64,000 nucleotides of DNA from CAZUXY01 sp964624235. Its GTDB lineage: Bacteria; Spirochaetota; UBA4802; UBA5368. The notes beneath the pieces were generated by a model that had not been told where the DNA came from, searched no databases, and saw only the letters and a program-made list of their open reading frames with translations. Positions 52,534-61,852 of this stretch are shown piece after piece; position 1 is the first letter of the stretch; every line of letters begins with the position of its first letter. A program made the translations under genes and the position numbers. The DNA lies in the NCBI GenBank assembly GCA_964624235.1, contig CAZUXY010000002.1, positions 55,175-119,174 of the forward strand, read 5' to 3'.

Positions 52534-53447
52534 GGTTTAAGACTTTAAAAATCGGGGAGGACGATTATATATATTATGAAATCGCCATGGTATTTAATAA
52601 ATTAAATCTGCCCTCCGCATATGGTAAGGCCCTTGAAGCGGCCTATACCCTGAAACCCCAAAATATGGACTATTCTCTGTTGCTGGGTAAGTATCTGAAT
52701 GGTACAATACAGAAAAAGAAAGCGATTTTTCATCTTCACCGCTATATTGAAAGCAAAAAGAATGAATCTGTCGATCCGGAGCTTTTACTAATGATCGGCA
52801 ATTTAAATGAGCAGATAGGAAGATACATCGAAACTGAAAAATACTACAAAGCATATTTGAAAGTGAAACCGGACGATGGGAATATTCATTACGCCCTTGG
52901 ATACCTTGCCTATGAGCGAACCGGTAATCACAGGCTGGCCCGTCATAGTTTCCGAAGGGCTCTCGACCTGCTGCCAGAAACGGAAGTTTTTCGACGTGCC
53001 AAAGCAAATGAATATCAGGGTGATATATACATGAAGGATCTTGAGTATGGTACAGCTGTTGATCTTTATAAAAAAGCAATAGAGTATCAGGATCGGATTA
53101 AAGCACAGATAGATAAGAGCAATGCAGAGATCACAAAAAAGAATGTCGAAATCAACAGCCTTAAAAGTCTGATGATAAAAAACAGGGATTCCCAAAGGTA
53201 CAGTGAATATGAATACCTGCTTGATGAAAAAGGAAAACTGGAAATGGAAAAAAGGAACAGGGAATATGCCTTCAACAAACTCAATGCGGGTAAAATACGC
53301 TGGAATATGGCGGAATCGCTCTTGCGAATGGAAAAATTACATGAAGCAATGGATTATTATCGCCAGTGTATTTACTATAATTATAATCCCGACAATGCAC
53401 GGGATATGATATACAAAATTCAGTTGAAAATTAAAAGAGGATACTAA
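52512..53447 (+). CDS. TPR protein, C-terminal part of the frameshifted gene
   Basis: Open from 52512; the first ATG is 52587. It carries TPR units (LGKYLNGTIQKKKAIFHLHR, ETEKYYKAYLKVKPDDG, LARHSFRRALDLLPE) and then a coiled-coil segment (about 53090-53270) followed by a last repeat. It lies in the frame one base behind the upstream fragment and has no start signal of its own, so it is best read as the remainder of the same exported protein. Together they would make a protein of about 430 residues. Confidence 0.6.
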   Translation, partial: RIFEPSLRFKTLKIGEDDYIYYEIAMVFNKLNLPSAYGKALEAAYTLKPQNMDYSLLLGKYLNGTIQKKKAIFHLHRYIESKKNESVDPELLLMIGNLNEQIGRYIETEKYYKAYLKVKPDDGNIHYALGYLAYERTGNHRLARHSFRRALDLLPETEVFRRAKANEYQGDIYMKDLEYGTAVDLYKKAIEYQDRIKAQIDKSNAEITKKNVEINSLKSLMIKNRDSQRYSEYEYLLDEKGKLEMEKRNREYAFNKLNAGKIRWNMAESLLRMEKLHEAMDYYRQCIYYNYNPDNARDMIYKIQLKIKRGY

Positions 53448-53518
53448 CAATTGGTTTTCGATAAAATGTCCGTAAAAGGCGATATTAACGATTTTAAAAA
53501 CCGTAATGCGAGGAAGGC

Positions 53519-54274
53519 ATGTCGGGACATTCAAAATGGGCCACAATTAAACGTAAGAAAGCTGCCACTGACGCAAAAAGAGGTGCTGTTTTTACGAAAA
53601 TTATTAGAGAAATAACCGTGGCGGCGAAAATGGGGGGTGACGATATGAACGCCAACCCCAGGCTCAGGACGGCGGTTTTGAAAGCTAAAGAAAACAATAT
53701 GCCCAATGAAAACATTGAAAGGGCAATTAAAAAGGGAACCGGTACACTTGACGGTGTTATATATGAGGAAATCAATTATGAGGGTTATGGGCCCGGCGGT
53801 GTTGCGATAATGGTTCATTGCCTGACCGACAACAAGAAACGCACCGGCCCTGAGATACGCGCCATATTCTCTAAAAACGGGGGAAGCCTGGGTGAGGCAG
53901 GATGTGTTTCTTATTTATTCGAGCGTAAGGGCATGGTCATAATCGAAGGTGGACAAACCACGGAGGAAGAGGTCCTTGAACTGGTCCTTGATTACGATGT
54001 GGAAGATGTAAAAATGGAGGATGGCAATATCGTAGTGATAACCCCGACCGACAGCTTTCAGCAGGTAAACGATTTAATAGGAACAAAGAAATTCAAAATG
54101 CTTATGCATGAAGTGACCTATATCCCCCAGAACACGGTAACACTGGATGAAAAAAAAGCCGAACAATGTCTTCGGTTGACGGAAACCCTTGATGATCATG
54201 ATGATGTTCAAAATGTTTTTTCGAATTATGATATACCCGACAATATTATGGTGAAATTGAGTGAGGCTAAGTGA
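53519..54274 (+). CDS. yebC: YebC/PmpR family protein
   Basis: 251 residues with the unmistakable start MSGHSKWATIKRKKAATDAK, then the DDMNANPRLRTAVLKAKENN and GYGPGGVAIMVHCLTDNKKRT blocks, and the acidic third domain. YebC proteins act in translation (relief of ribosome stalling) and have also been described as regulators. The stop overlaps the ruvC start by four bases. The yebC-ruvC-ruvA order is common in bacteria. Confidence 0.95.
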   Translation: MSGHSKWATIKRKKAATDAKRGAVFTKIIREITVAAKMGGDDMNANPRLRTAVLKAKENNMPNENIERAIKKGTGTLDGVIYEEINYEGYGPGGVAIMVHCLTDNKKRTGPEIRAIFSKNGGSLGEAGCVSYLFERKGMVIIEGGQTTEEEVLELVLDYDVEDVKMEDGNIVVITPTDSFQQVNDLIGTKKFKMLMHEVTYIPQNTVTLDEKKAEQCLRLTETLDDHDDVQNVFSNYDIPDNIMVKLSEAK

Positions 54275-54756
54275 GGGTACTGGGAATAGACCCCGGATTC
54301 GGCATTCTAGGATGGGCGGTTATAGAAAAGGATTTCAGACTGGTATCGTGCGGTGCCATCGAAACTGAAAAAAATGCGGTTCTGCAGGAAAGAATACTGT
54401 ATATTCACCACGAGTTACAGGAAATACTGAAAACATATCGTCCCGAGTGTATCGCGCTGGAGCGCGTTTTTTTTACAAAGAACACCAAAACCGCAATTGA
54501 CGTAGCCAAGTGTATCGGTGTCGTTATATTGACTATAGGACTTGAGGGTCTGCCTTACGCGGAGTATACACCATCCCGGGTCAAACAGGCCATCACGGGA
54601 TACGGCAGGGCAGATAAGGAACAGGTTCAGGGTATGATCGTAAAACTTTTTAATCTTAAAAGCTTTCCTTTTCCGGATGATACTGCCGATGCGCTTGCTA
54701 TTGCAGCCTGCCATTGTCTTTCAACCGAAAACCGAATCGGTAAAACAATGCCCTGA
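54271..54756 (+). CDS. ruvC: Holliday junction resolvase RuvC
   Basis: A 161-residue RuvC. The catalytic acids are Asp in LGIDPGFG (about residue 6), Glu in CIALERVFF, and the C-terminal DDTADALAIAACH. It cleaves Holliday junctions with RuvAB. The start GTG overlaps the yebC stop. RuvA follows directly. Confidence 0.95.
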   Translation: MRVLGIDPGFGILGWAVIEKDFRLVSCGAIETEKNAVLQERILYIHHELQEILKTYRPECIALERVFFTKNTKTAIDVAKCIGVVILTIGLEGLPYAEYTPSRVKQAITGYGRADKEQVQGMIVKLFNLKSFPFPDDTADALAIAACHCLSTENRIGKTMP

Positions 54757-54769
54757 GGATTATGGAACT

Positions 54770-55354
54770 ATGATTGCAGTAATCAGGGGCAACATAGAGG
54801 AATTAAAGCCCAACGAAGTCATAGTCGATGTAGGAGGTGTGGGATACCGCTGCACCATACCTTTTTCGACCTATGAGAAACTGGTTGGGGAAAAAGATGT
54901 TAAATTATATACCATTACGTATCTTCGGGAAGATTTGCTTAAACTGTTCGGTTTTCATTCCAATGCCGAGCGGGAAGTGTTTTCCGTACTTACCGGGATT
55001 AATGGCATCGGGCCGGCGATAGCCCTGGCGATTTTGTCTGGGATTGGTATTATTGAATTAATTGACGCGGTGAAAGCCGGAAACGCCGCTTCGCTGTTAA
55101 GGATACCGGGTATCGGTAAGGCCAAAGCAGAGAAACTTGTCTTCGAACTAAACCGTAAAATTAACAGATTGGAACATTTATGCACTGCGGTATCTTCAGG
55201 TTCGCCGGTCAGAGTAGAGGCAGTTGAAGCATTAACGGCACTGGGTTTTGATGAAGGACGTTCGATGAAAGTAGTCAGCAGGCTTATGGCCGATACGCCT
55301 GAAATAACGCTGGAAGATATAATTAAAAAATCCCTGCAGCTTCTATCATCATAA
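54770..55354 (+). CDS. ruvA: Holliday junction ATP-dependent helicase subunit RuvA
   Basis: A 194-residue RuvA beginning MIAVIRGNIEEL. Domain I (OB fold, VDVGGVGYRC), the two helix-hairpin-helix motifs (LTGINGIGPAIAL; LLRIPGIGKAKAEKL) and the C-terminal RuvB-binding domain (VEALTALGF) are all visible. An extended start at 54677 inside ruvC is rejected. RuvB, often next, is not here: a PadR gene follows after a 257-base AT-rich gap. Confidence 0.95.
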   Translation: MIAVIRGNIEELKPNEVIVDVGGVGYRCTIPFSTYEKLVGEKDVKLYTITYLREDLLKLFGFHSNAEREVFSVLTGINGIGPAIALAILSGIGIIELIDAVKAGNAASLLRIPGIGKAKAEKLVFELNRKINRLEHLCTAVSSGSPVRVEAVEALTALGFDEGRSMKVVSRLMADTPEITLEDIIKKSLQLLSS

Positions 55355-55611
55355 TTTTAAAATCCACTTAATATTGTTAATCTCATTAATTATTTTTATA
55401 AAAAAAATAATATAAATGCCTGTTGATGTGTAGTATATTCAAAATTATAATTGATTAATATACTTTAATTATGTATATTTCAAAACAACGAGATAAATCT
55501 CTTGATAATGTTGTATGCCATTTGATCAGTGCTTTTGTAAATTATTATTCTCCTTTCCCGGAAAACACTGAGGGGTATTACAATTACTTTTTTTGATTTG
55601 TGAGGTTAACC

Positions 55612-56151
55612 ATGAAAATCGAAATTACCATCCTGGGACTTCTTATGGAGGAGAATCTTTATGGCTATGAAATTAAAAAAAAGATCGTCGAACGGCTTGA
55701 AGACTATGTGGATATCAAGTTTGGATCAATCTACTATGCCATAAAGAAAGCGGTTGATAACGGCTGGGTTAAAAGAGTCGGCACTGAGAAAGAAGGGGGA
55801 AATCCTGAAAGGTACATTTACCAGATAATGCCCACAGGAAGGAAGTACTATAAAAAAATGCTTAAACAGTACTTTGAACATAACTTTATCCATTTTGATA
55901 TTGATATAGTATTGATGTTTTTTAATTCACTTGTACTGGAACAGCGTGAGAATTTTATTGAAGAAAGAATTGATGCTGTAAAGGAAAAGCTACAGTCAAT
56001 AAAGGAAAAGATAGACGAAGAATTGAAAGTACCTGACGATCGGTCACATATTCATGTATACACCTACCTTGAAAATCATCTCAAGGCGGAATTATCATGG
56101 TTGAAGTCCATAAAGAAAGGGGAATATGTTTCTACTGAGATTGAGGGATGA
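55612..56151 (+). CDS. PadR family transcriptional regulator
   Basis: 179 residues. The winged helix-turn-helix has the PadR pattern ILGLLMEENLYGYEIKKKI, GSIYYAIKKAVDNGWVK and PERYIYQIMPTGRKYY; the C-terminal helical domain (about 95-175) dimerises. PadR proteins repress, among others, phenolic-acid or efflux genes, but no such target lies here. ATG 55612 (after AGGT) is preferred over GTG 55600. Its 3' end overlaps the convergent cyclic-nucleotide-domain gene by 20 bases. Confidence 0.9.
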   Translation: MKIEITILGLLMEENLYGYEIKKKIVERLEDYVDIKFGSIYYAIKKAVDNGWVKRVGTEKEGGNPERYIYQIMPTGRKYYKKMLKQYFEHNFIHFDIDIVLMFFNSLVLEQRENFIEERIDAVKEKLQSIKEKIDEELKVPDDRSHIHVYTYLENHLKAELSWLKSIKKGEYVSTEIEG

Positions 56152-57211
56152 AAGAAGATACCAGTTCTTTTAGAAAATCGGCGTCCTTGGCCATGTAAAC
56201 GTCATCCACATCTCTCTTTAACGACATGAGTTCAGTTGTACTTTTCTGCAGATCAATGGTTTTATATGGACCGTCCCGTTGTTCCTGGGAGAGGTTTTTT
56301 TCAATCAGCATGGTGTTTAACGTGTTGATTTTTTCTATGTTATAGTAGTGCTTTTTGGCCAGAGAAACTGCAATCGAAATGACGATATCGCTTTGATCGG
56401 TGGCGAGTTTTTTCAGATTGCTTTTATGTATACGGCTGATAACCACATTGTTTTTTGCTTTCAGGGTCGCCGACCTCTTTTCCCCCAGGAGCAGCGCCAT
56501 CTCGCCGAAAACGTACCCTGCTTCAGAGATTGAGGTAACCCGGTTACCCTTAATGATCACATCTATGGTCCCGCTTTGAAGTATATACATTTCCTCACCG
56601 GTGCTTCCTTCGTCACACAGTACCGCGTCCTTCTCCAGCTCCAGGGTGCTGTCGGAAAGTTTAATCGGAGCGGAGATTTTCATCGGCTCAGCGGTTTTAT
56701 CCAGGGCTTCTCCTCTTTTAAAAAGCAGGCTTGTTTCGTATTTCTGGACTAGTTCATTTAGCCAGGGGAGTCTTCTTTTGTTGTATTCTTTTTTCAATAA
56801 AGACATTATACGGTAATACTCTATTGAAATTTCCTTCAGTCTTTTATCATTCCCCTGAAGGCTGCTGATGTTCTTCTGGATAATCTGGTTGGAAAGAGAA
56901 ACCTGCTTGGCTATCACCATTGAAACATTAATTAAAAAGGAAAGATTGTTCAGTGATGTGAAAAACTTGTCAGTGGGGATTTTTTTCAGTGTGCTGCCCC
57001 GGTCGGTAACAGCCGTTTCCAGACGGTCGGCGCTTATGCCACCCAGCCGGTTGAGTATTATTTCTGTTGCGCCTACAATCAGGTTATTGCCTTTGATTGA
57101 ATATTTATCTGTTTCGGAGATGAAGAGATATACGCTTCCTTGGTTCAGAAGGTAGGCTTCCGTTGAGGGTGCACCAGCTGAATAAAGCTGTAAAAAATTA
57201 GCACTGCTCAT
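56132..57211 (-). CDS. Cyclic-nucleotide-binding-domain protein
   Basis: 359 residues. A C-terminal cNMP-binding domain (about 190-320) has the phosphate-cassette-like GEMALLLGEKRSATLKA and the LCDEGSTGEEMYILQSG strands. The N-terminal 110 residues look like a second, degenerate copy (YLLNQGSVYLFI; TDRGSTLKKIP), joined by a helical linker. There is no helix-turn-helix, so it is not a Crp-type activator; it is more likely a signalling regulator or partner of the receiver protein just upstream, whose stop overlaps its start by four bases. Confidence 0.85.
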   Translation of the reverse strand: MSSANFLQLYSAGAPSTEAYLLNQGSVYLFISETDKYSIKGNNLIVGATEIILNRLGGISADRLETAVTDRGSTLKKIPTDKFFTSLNNLSFLINVSMVIAKQVSLSNQIIQKNISSLQGNDKRLKEISIEYYRIMSLLKKEYNKRRLPWLNELVQKYETSLLFKRGEALDKTAEPMKISAPIKLSDSTLELEKDAVLCDEGSTGEEMYILQSGTIDVIIKGNRVTSISEAGYVFGEMALLLGEKRSATLKAKNNVVISRIHKSNLKKLATDQSDIVISIAVSLAKKHYYNIEKINTLNTMLIEKNLSQEQRDGPYKTIDLQKSTTELMSLKRDVDDVYMAKDADFLKELVSSFIPQSQ

Positions 57212-57564
57212 AGTATTTCTTTTATAATACCCAGTAGAACGTCTTTATCGAAAGGTTTAGTAACAAATGCGTTGGCACTTATTTCAGGTTGATTCAAACG
57301 CAATGTTTTTTCATTCATCGCGGAGATAATAATAATTCGCGCGTTGGGATCGACGTTTCGGATTTCCGTAAGTGTTTCCAGCCCGTCCATTCCTCTCATT
57401 GTAACATCTAGAGTGATAAAATCGGGTCTTATCAGTTTAAAGAGCTCAAGGCCATCGTTACCGTTTTCTGCTTCAGCAACAATTTCGTGTCCCCCTCCTT
57501 CAAGAACTTCCCGGATGATTCTTCTCATGAATTTGGAGTCGTCAACTATAAGCCCTTTCGCCAT
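57208..57564 (-). CDS. CheY-like response regulator receiver
   Basis: A 118-residue stand-alone receiver. The phosphorylation Asp is in ITLDVTMRG (about residue 52), the acidic pair in IVDDSKFMR (about residue 8), the Thr/Ser switch in IIISAM and the Lys in TKPFDKD. No output domain is present. It is the first gene of a pair with the cyclic-nucleotide-binding protein, so phosphorylation and nucleotide signals may be integrated there. No kinase is adjacent. Confidence 0.93.
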   Translation of the reverse strand: MAKGLIVDDSKFMRRIIREVLEGGGHEIVAEAENGNDGLELFKLIRPDFITLDVTMRGMDGLETLTEIRNVDPNARIIIISAMNEKTLRLNQPEISANAFVTKPFDKDVLLGIIKEIL

Positions 57565-57725
57565 GATACTTTTCCGGATTCTTTTATTGATGAACGAATA
57601 CGCCCTTTATATAACGATGCTATAAAGATACTTATACAGCTTAATTATTGACATACTATATATGTTGATGGTTTATGCAATTAAAATTATTTATGGTATG
57701 AATTTCTTTTGATGATTTCATCGCA

Positions 57726-58502
57726 ATGATGAATGCCGATATTATTTTAATTCCGGATCAGAACTGTATGCATTTGAAATCTTCACATCGCAATTTTATA
57801 ACTGGAATCAGAAAAACTGTGGGCAAAGCCATCAATCAGCATGGTCTTATTGATGCCGGTGAAAAAATTCTGGTAGCTATGTCGGGAGGTAAAGATTCAC
57901 TGGTTTTGCTGGATACCCTTACCGAACGGCTGAGGTACCTTCCGATTTGCTATGAAGTATATGCAGTTCATGTTTCGATATCAAACCTCCCCATGAAAGT
58001 GGACATAAACTATTTAACGGAATTCTGCCGTGATAGGAGTGTCGAATTATTCATCAGGAACATCAGGATTGATATGGATTTTTCAGAACTAAAGTCGTAC
58101 TGTTTCTTCTGTGCATGGAACAGGCGGAAGGTTTTATTCGATATGATAAGAGAACTGGGGTGTCATCGACTCGCCCTGGGGCATCATATGGATGACATCA
58201 TTGAAACCCTGCTCATGAGTATGTGCATGAACGGAAGAATTTCCTCAATGCCCATTAAGCTTTCCATGTTTGATGGTGAGTTTTCAATTATTCGACCGCT
58301 CTGTTTTATATCAGAAAAGGAGATTCAACGTTACTGCAGATTGAAAGGATTTAAAACCGAAGTGGCTGAATGCCTTTATGCTCGGAATTCAAAAAGACAG
58401 GTGTTTAAAGAAATAATACATCATCTGGAAAAAACATCTCCCCGAATCAGGAAAAACCTCTTTAACTCTATGCAGAACATCGATAAAAAGTATCTGCCAT
58501 AA
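57726..58502 (+). CDS. TtcA-like PP-loop ATPase
   Basis: 258 residues. The PP-loop is VAMSGGKDSLVLLD (about residues 55-68). A CxxC is in YCFFCAWNRR (about residue 122), in the place of the TtcA iron-sulfur Cys pair, followed by LALGHHMDDIIETLLM; another Cys (ECLYARNSKR, near residue 220) may be the third ligand. TtcA makes 2-thiocytidine in tRNA. It is shorter at the C-terminus than some members and may use another substrate. It is convergent with the MoaD/ThiS-like gene. Confidence 0.85.
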   Translation: MMNADIILIPDQNCMHLKSSHRNFITGIRKTVGKAINQHGLIDAGEKILVAMSGGKDSLVLLDTLTERLRYLPICYEVYAVHVSISNLPMKVDINYLTEFCRDRSVELFIRNIRIDMDFSELKSYCFFCAWNRRKVLFDMIRELGCHRLALGHHMDDIIETLLMSMCMNGRISSMPIKLSMFDGEFSIIRPLCFISEKEIQRYCRLKGFKTEVAECLYARNSKRQVFKEIIHHLEKTSPRIRKNLFNSMQNIDKKYLP

Positions 58503-58505
58503 AAC

Positions 58506-58775
58506 TCAGCCGCCCGCTGAAGGTCTGAAACAGGACAGTTCGTCACCGTCTTTGAGTCGCTTGAAGATTCCCGCTCTTTCACCATTGATGAAATAGGCAT
58601 GGCGTGAAATGTTTTTCATTCCCAGACTTTTCAAGGCGAATCTGACGCTGGATGCGTCTTTAATACTGATCTCAACACCTATGCCTGGATCGTAGTTTTC
58701 AATACTTAATCCCCGGTGCAGGCCGGAGTGGAGCTTCACTACCACCTTAATAGTTCCTTTTTTTTGGAATAACAT
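58506..58775 (-). CDS. MoaD/ThiS-like sulfur carrier
   Basis: 89 residues with a ubiquitin-like strand pattern (KVVVKLHSGL...GVEISIK), the helix VRFALKSLG, the YFINGERAG loop typical of ThiS/MoaD, and a C-terminal double glycine (RPSAGG). The GG end is the thiocarboxylate site of this family. It could supply sulfur to molybdopterin or to a thiolation enzyme such as the adjacent TtcA-like protein. It ends four bases from that gene in opposite direction. Confidence 0.75.
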   Translation of the reverse strand: MLFQKKGTIKVVVKLHSGLHRGLSIENYDPGIGVEISIKDASSVRFALKSLGMKNISRHAYFINGERAGIFKRLKDGDELSCFRPSAGG

Positions 58776-58847
58776 GGGTTCCCGTTCTTTATACCCTGTA
58801 TTAATATACTCTGTACCATTTCAAGAGATGTCAATCTTTTAATTCCT

Positions 58848-59210
58848 TCAATCGGGATCGTTATATCCACACCCCTCATAGGGACTTAGAGGTCCGGTTA
58901 GGTCAAGGTGATTCACCCCCTCATAATAGGGGAAGTCCCGGCACATCCTCGGGCGGATCTCATAGATTGAACACGTCGGTATTCCTTCTTTATCATGGGT
59001 GAAGTGCTTGCAACGATAATGGTAAGGAAGGTCTTCCATGGTGTTTTCAAATTTAAACTCCAGCATCGGATATATAAGGTAAATTTCCGAAAAATCCGGA
59101 TCTATAGAGTTTGATTTTTTCCAGTATCGATACGCCCTGGCGAGCATATCGGGGGATTCAGCAAGACGCACATCCTGGCAACAGTATCCCCGGCGTTTAC
59201 ATTGACCCAT
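58848..59210 (-). CDS. YkgJ family cysteine-cluster protein
   Basis: 120 residues with the family pattern of cysteines: CKRRGYCCQD near the N-terminus, YRCKHFTHDKEGIPTCSIYE in the middle, and PRMCRDFPYY, with another Cys near the end (GCGYNDPD). These probably bind zinc or an iron-sulfur cluster. The ATG is clear. The precise role of this family is not established. Confidence 0.85.
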   Translation of the reverse strand: MGQCKRRGYCCQDVRLAESPDMLARAYRYWKKSNSIDPDFSEIYLIYPMLEFKFENTMEDLPYHYRCKHFTHDKEGIPTCSIYEIRPRMCRDFPYYEGVNHLDLTGPLSPYEGCGYNDPD

Positions 59211-59484
59211 ATCCTCGGTCCTCCGGCATGGAATTACAGCAGTGCAATCCTTAATTTCGATGTTCAGCGTTGAATCTTTTTTTTCCAGTAAAAAACAATC
59301 GGTATGTCTTTCGAGAATGAGATATAGTAGTATATTATAATAAATGTCTGGAGTATTTGGCTTGACAATTCACTTCTACCCTCACAAATCAGGGCAATTT
59401 ATTGTAATTTAATGATATGAAAGTATTATATTTGTTGCCGGTAATTTCCCTTAAAACTGGAATAATGGAATAAAGGAGCAGGAA

Positions 59485-60981
59485 ATGAACAAACGCGACG
59501 GCCTGACGGCGGAGGAATTATTCAGTTCATCGCAGGGACTTACCTATAATGATTTCATCGTTCTCCCCGGATACATCGATTTCGCCCCCGAGGATGTGGA
59601 TCTGGAGTCGAACCTGACCAGGAATATTAAACTGAAACGGCCTCTTATATCAAGTCCCATGGATACGGTAACAGAATCCAAAATGGCCATCGGTATGGCA
59701 TTGCTCGGCGGAATCGGTATAATCCATTACAACAATACCGTCGACGAGCAGGTGGAGGAAGTTAAAAAGGTTAAGCGTTTTGAAAATGGATTTATTACTG
59801 ACCCCATTGTGCTTTCACCCGGCCACACCATTGCGGACATCGATGAAATCAAGTCAAAATACGGCTTTTCCGGTATCCCGATAACCGAAGACGGTAAGCT
59901 CTATTCCAGGCTGGTTGGTATAGTCACGAACAGGGATATAGATTTTGAAACAAATCGAGGGAAAAAGCTTAACGAGATTATGACTAAAGAGGTGCTTACC
60001 GCCAAGAAAGGCATATCTCTTATACAGGCGAACGATATTCTGAAAAAATCGAAAAAGGGGAAGCTGCCCATTGTGGATGATGAAAACAGACTGGTTGCCT
60101 TTATGTGCAGAAACGACCTCCTTAAAAACCGTGAATATCCTTTTGCCTCAAAGGACCGTTACAAACAGCTGATGGTAGGTGCCGCAATATCGACGAAAGA
60201 GGAAGCAAGGGAAAGACTGGAAAAACTCGTTCAGAATGGGATCAATGTAGTGGTAATTGACGCGGCACAGGGTAACTCACTCTACCAGGTGGAGATGATA
60301 AAATATATTAAGAAAAAATATCCCGAGGTTGATATCATCGGCGGCAACGTTGTTACAGAGGAGCAGTGTGAAAACCTTATTAAAAGTGGTGTAGACGCTC
60401 TCAGAATAGGGATGGGTCCCGGATCGATCTGCATCACGCAGACATCTATGGCGGTGGGCAGGGCTCAGTCGACCGCGGTATATCGCACAGCTCGTTTCGC
60501 TGCGAAATCCGGTATTCCGGTAATTGCGGACGGTGGTATTTCAAACATTGGACATATCGCCAAGGCGCTTGCGCTCGGTGCATCGACCACCATGATGGGG
60601 TCCATGTTCGCGGCAACCGAGGAAGCGCCTGGGGAATATTTTTATGAGAATGGCATACGGCTCAAGCGCTACCGGGGTATGGCATCGCTCGAAGCTCTGG
60701 AGAAGGGCGGCAGCAAGCGGTATTTCGCCGAAGACGCTAATGTCCTGGTTGCCCAGGGGGTTTCAGGAGCGGTGGTGGATAAGGGATCATTGTTCGATTA
60801 TGTTCCTTATCTAATACAGGGACTTATGCATTCATTTCAGGACATAGGCGCCAGGACAATGGGACAACTGCATGATATGCTTTATTCCGGCGAATTACGG
60901 TTTGAACGACGGTCAGTATCAGCTCAAATAGAGGGTGGGGTTCATGATATGTATTCGTATAAAGAACCTAAATATATGTAA
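59485..60981 (+). CDS. guaB: IMP dehydrogenase
   Basis: 498 residues, the normal length. A TIM barrel is interrupted by two CBS domains (about 100-215). Active-site Cys is in MGPGSICITQ (about residue 314); substrate and NAD loops include IDAAQGNS and ADGGISNIGH. The conserved flap RYRGMASLEA follows. It oxidises IMP to XMP, the first step to GMP. AAGGAGCAGG stands before the ATG. No guaA is adjacent. Confidence 0.97.
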   Translation: MNKRDGLTAEELFSSSQGLTYNDFIVLPGYIDFAPEDVDLESNLTRNIKLKRPLISSPMDTVTESKMAIGMALLGGIGIIHYNNTVDEQVEEVKKVKRFENGFITDPIVLSPGHTIADIDEIKSKYGFSGIPITEDGKLYSRLVGIVTNRDIDFETNRGKKLNEIMTKEVLTAKKGISLIQANDILKKSKKGKLPIVDDENRLVAFMCRNDLLKNREYPFASKDRYKQLMVGAAISTKEEARERLEKLVQNGINVVVIDAAQGNSLYQVEMIKYIKKKYPEVDIIGGNVVTEEQCENLIKSGVDALRIGMGPGSICITQTSMAVGRAQSTAVYRTARFAAKSGIPVIADGGISNIGHIAKALALGASTTMMGSMFAATEEAPGEYFYENGIRLKRYRGMASLEALEKGGSKRYFAEDANVLVAQGVSGAVVDKGSLFDYVPYLIQGLMHSFQDIGARTMGQLHDMLYSGELRFERRSVSAQIEGGVHDMYSYKEPKYM

Positions 60982-61005
60982 ATAAACCGGAATAAACATT
61001 TCTTT

Positions 61006-61632
61006 TCATGTTTTCCTTTTTTTTATCAATCGATGGATGACAAACGAAAGAATCACCACGATGATCACGAGTCCTGCTGCAAGGTTGTAATTCTTTATTA
61101 TTGAGCTCAGCCGTTCCCTTACAAGGGTCCAGTTACTGCCCAGAGTGTATCCAGCCTGAATCCATATCAGGTTCCAGACGGATGCACTTAAGAGAGAGAG
61201 AATGGCCACTAAAAAAGGGGAAAGCCTAGAAATACCTGAAACTATGGCGATCGCAGAACGCACTCCCGGCAAAAACCTGTTAAGTAACACAATATAATAT
61301 CCATAGCGGGTGAACCAGTTTTCAGCTGAACGTATTTTCTGTGCCGACAGATACCGGTAATTTTTATCGGTGAAGAATTCTTTACCTAGATACCTTCCTG
61401 CAAAAAACAGCAGTAAGAAACCGGTAACACTACCCAGTGTGGTGGATAGATAAACCAGAAAGTAATTCAGTTTTCCCGTCCCGACCAGGAATGCACCAAA
61501 CGCGGTTATGGTATCTCCGGGGATCGGCGGGAAAATATTTTCGATGACGGCACTGATAAACAATATCAAGTAAATAGTTCCGTTGCCGGCAGGAACCAGT
61601 TTATCCAATAGAGTAATCAGATAATTTTCCAT
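61006..61632 (-). CDS. DedA family membrane protein
   Basis: 208 residues with about five hydrophobic stretches and the DedA/SNARE-associated signatures: FPPIPGDTITAFGAFLVG near residue 40, GSVTGFLLLFFAGRYLG, and NRFLPGVRSAIAIVSGI. DedA proteins are undecaprenyl-phosphate or lipid flippases related to membrane energetics and envelope growth. It is convergent with guaB with only 24 bases between. Confidence 0.92.
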   Translation of the reverse strand: MENYLITLLDKLVPAGNGTIYLILFISAVIENIFPPIPGDTITAFGAFLVGTGKLNYFLVYLSTTLGSVTGFLLLFFAGRYLGKEFFTDKNYRYLSAQKIRSAENWFTRYGYYIVLLNRFLPGVRSAIAIVSGISRLSPFLVAILSLLSASVWNLIWIQAGYTLGSNWTLVRERLSSIIKNYNLAAGLVIIVVILSFVIHRLIKKRKT

Positions 61633-61852
61633 GGCATATTCCGGAAAATTTCTTGTAAACGATGGAATATAGGCATAAACTTCTAAACCTCGTTTGATTA
61701 TCGATAATGCCTGGATTCGGTGTATTCCGTCATCACAATGACTGTCCTGGACTGATAACTACAGGTGAATTCACACTGCTTCCATGGATGTCGGGGATAT
61801 GAGACAAGATAATGAAATTGACTGCAATAACTAATCATTCGCGGGAGGACAA

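Noticed and set aside
54677..54769. Extended N-terminus of RuvA
   Set aside because: It lies within ruvC, and MIAVIRG at 54770 is the conserved RuvA start.
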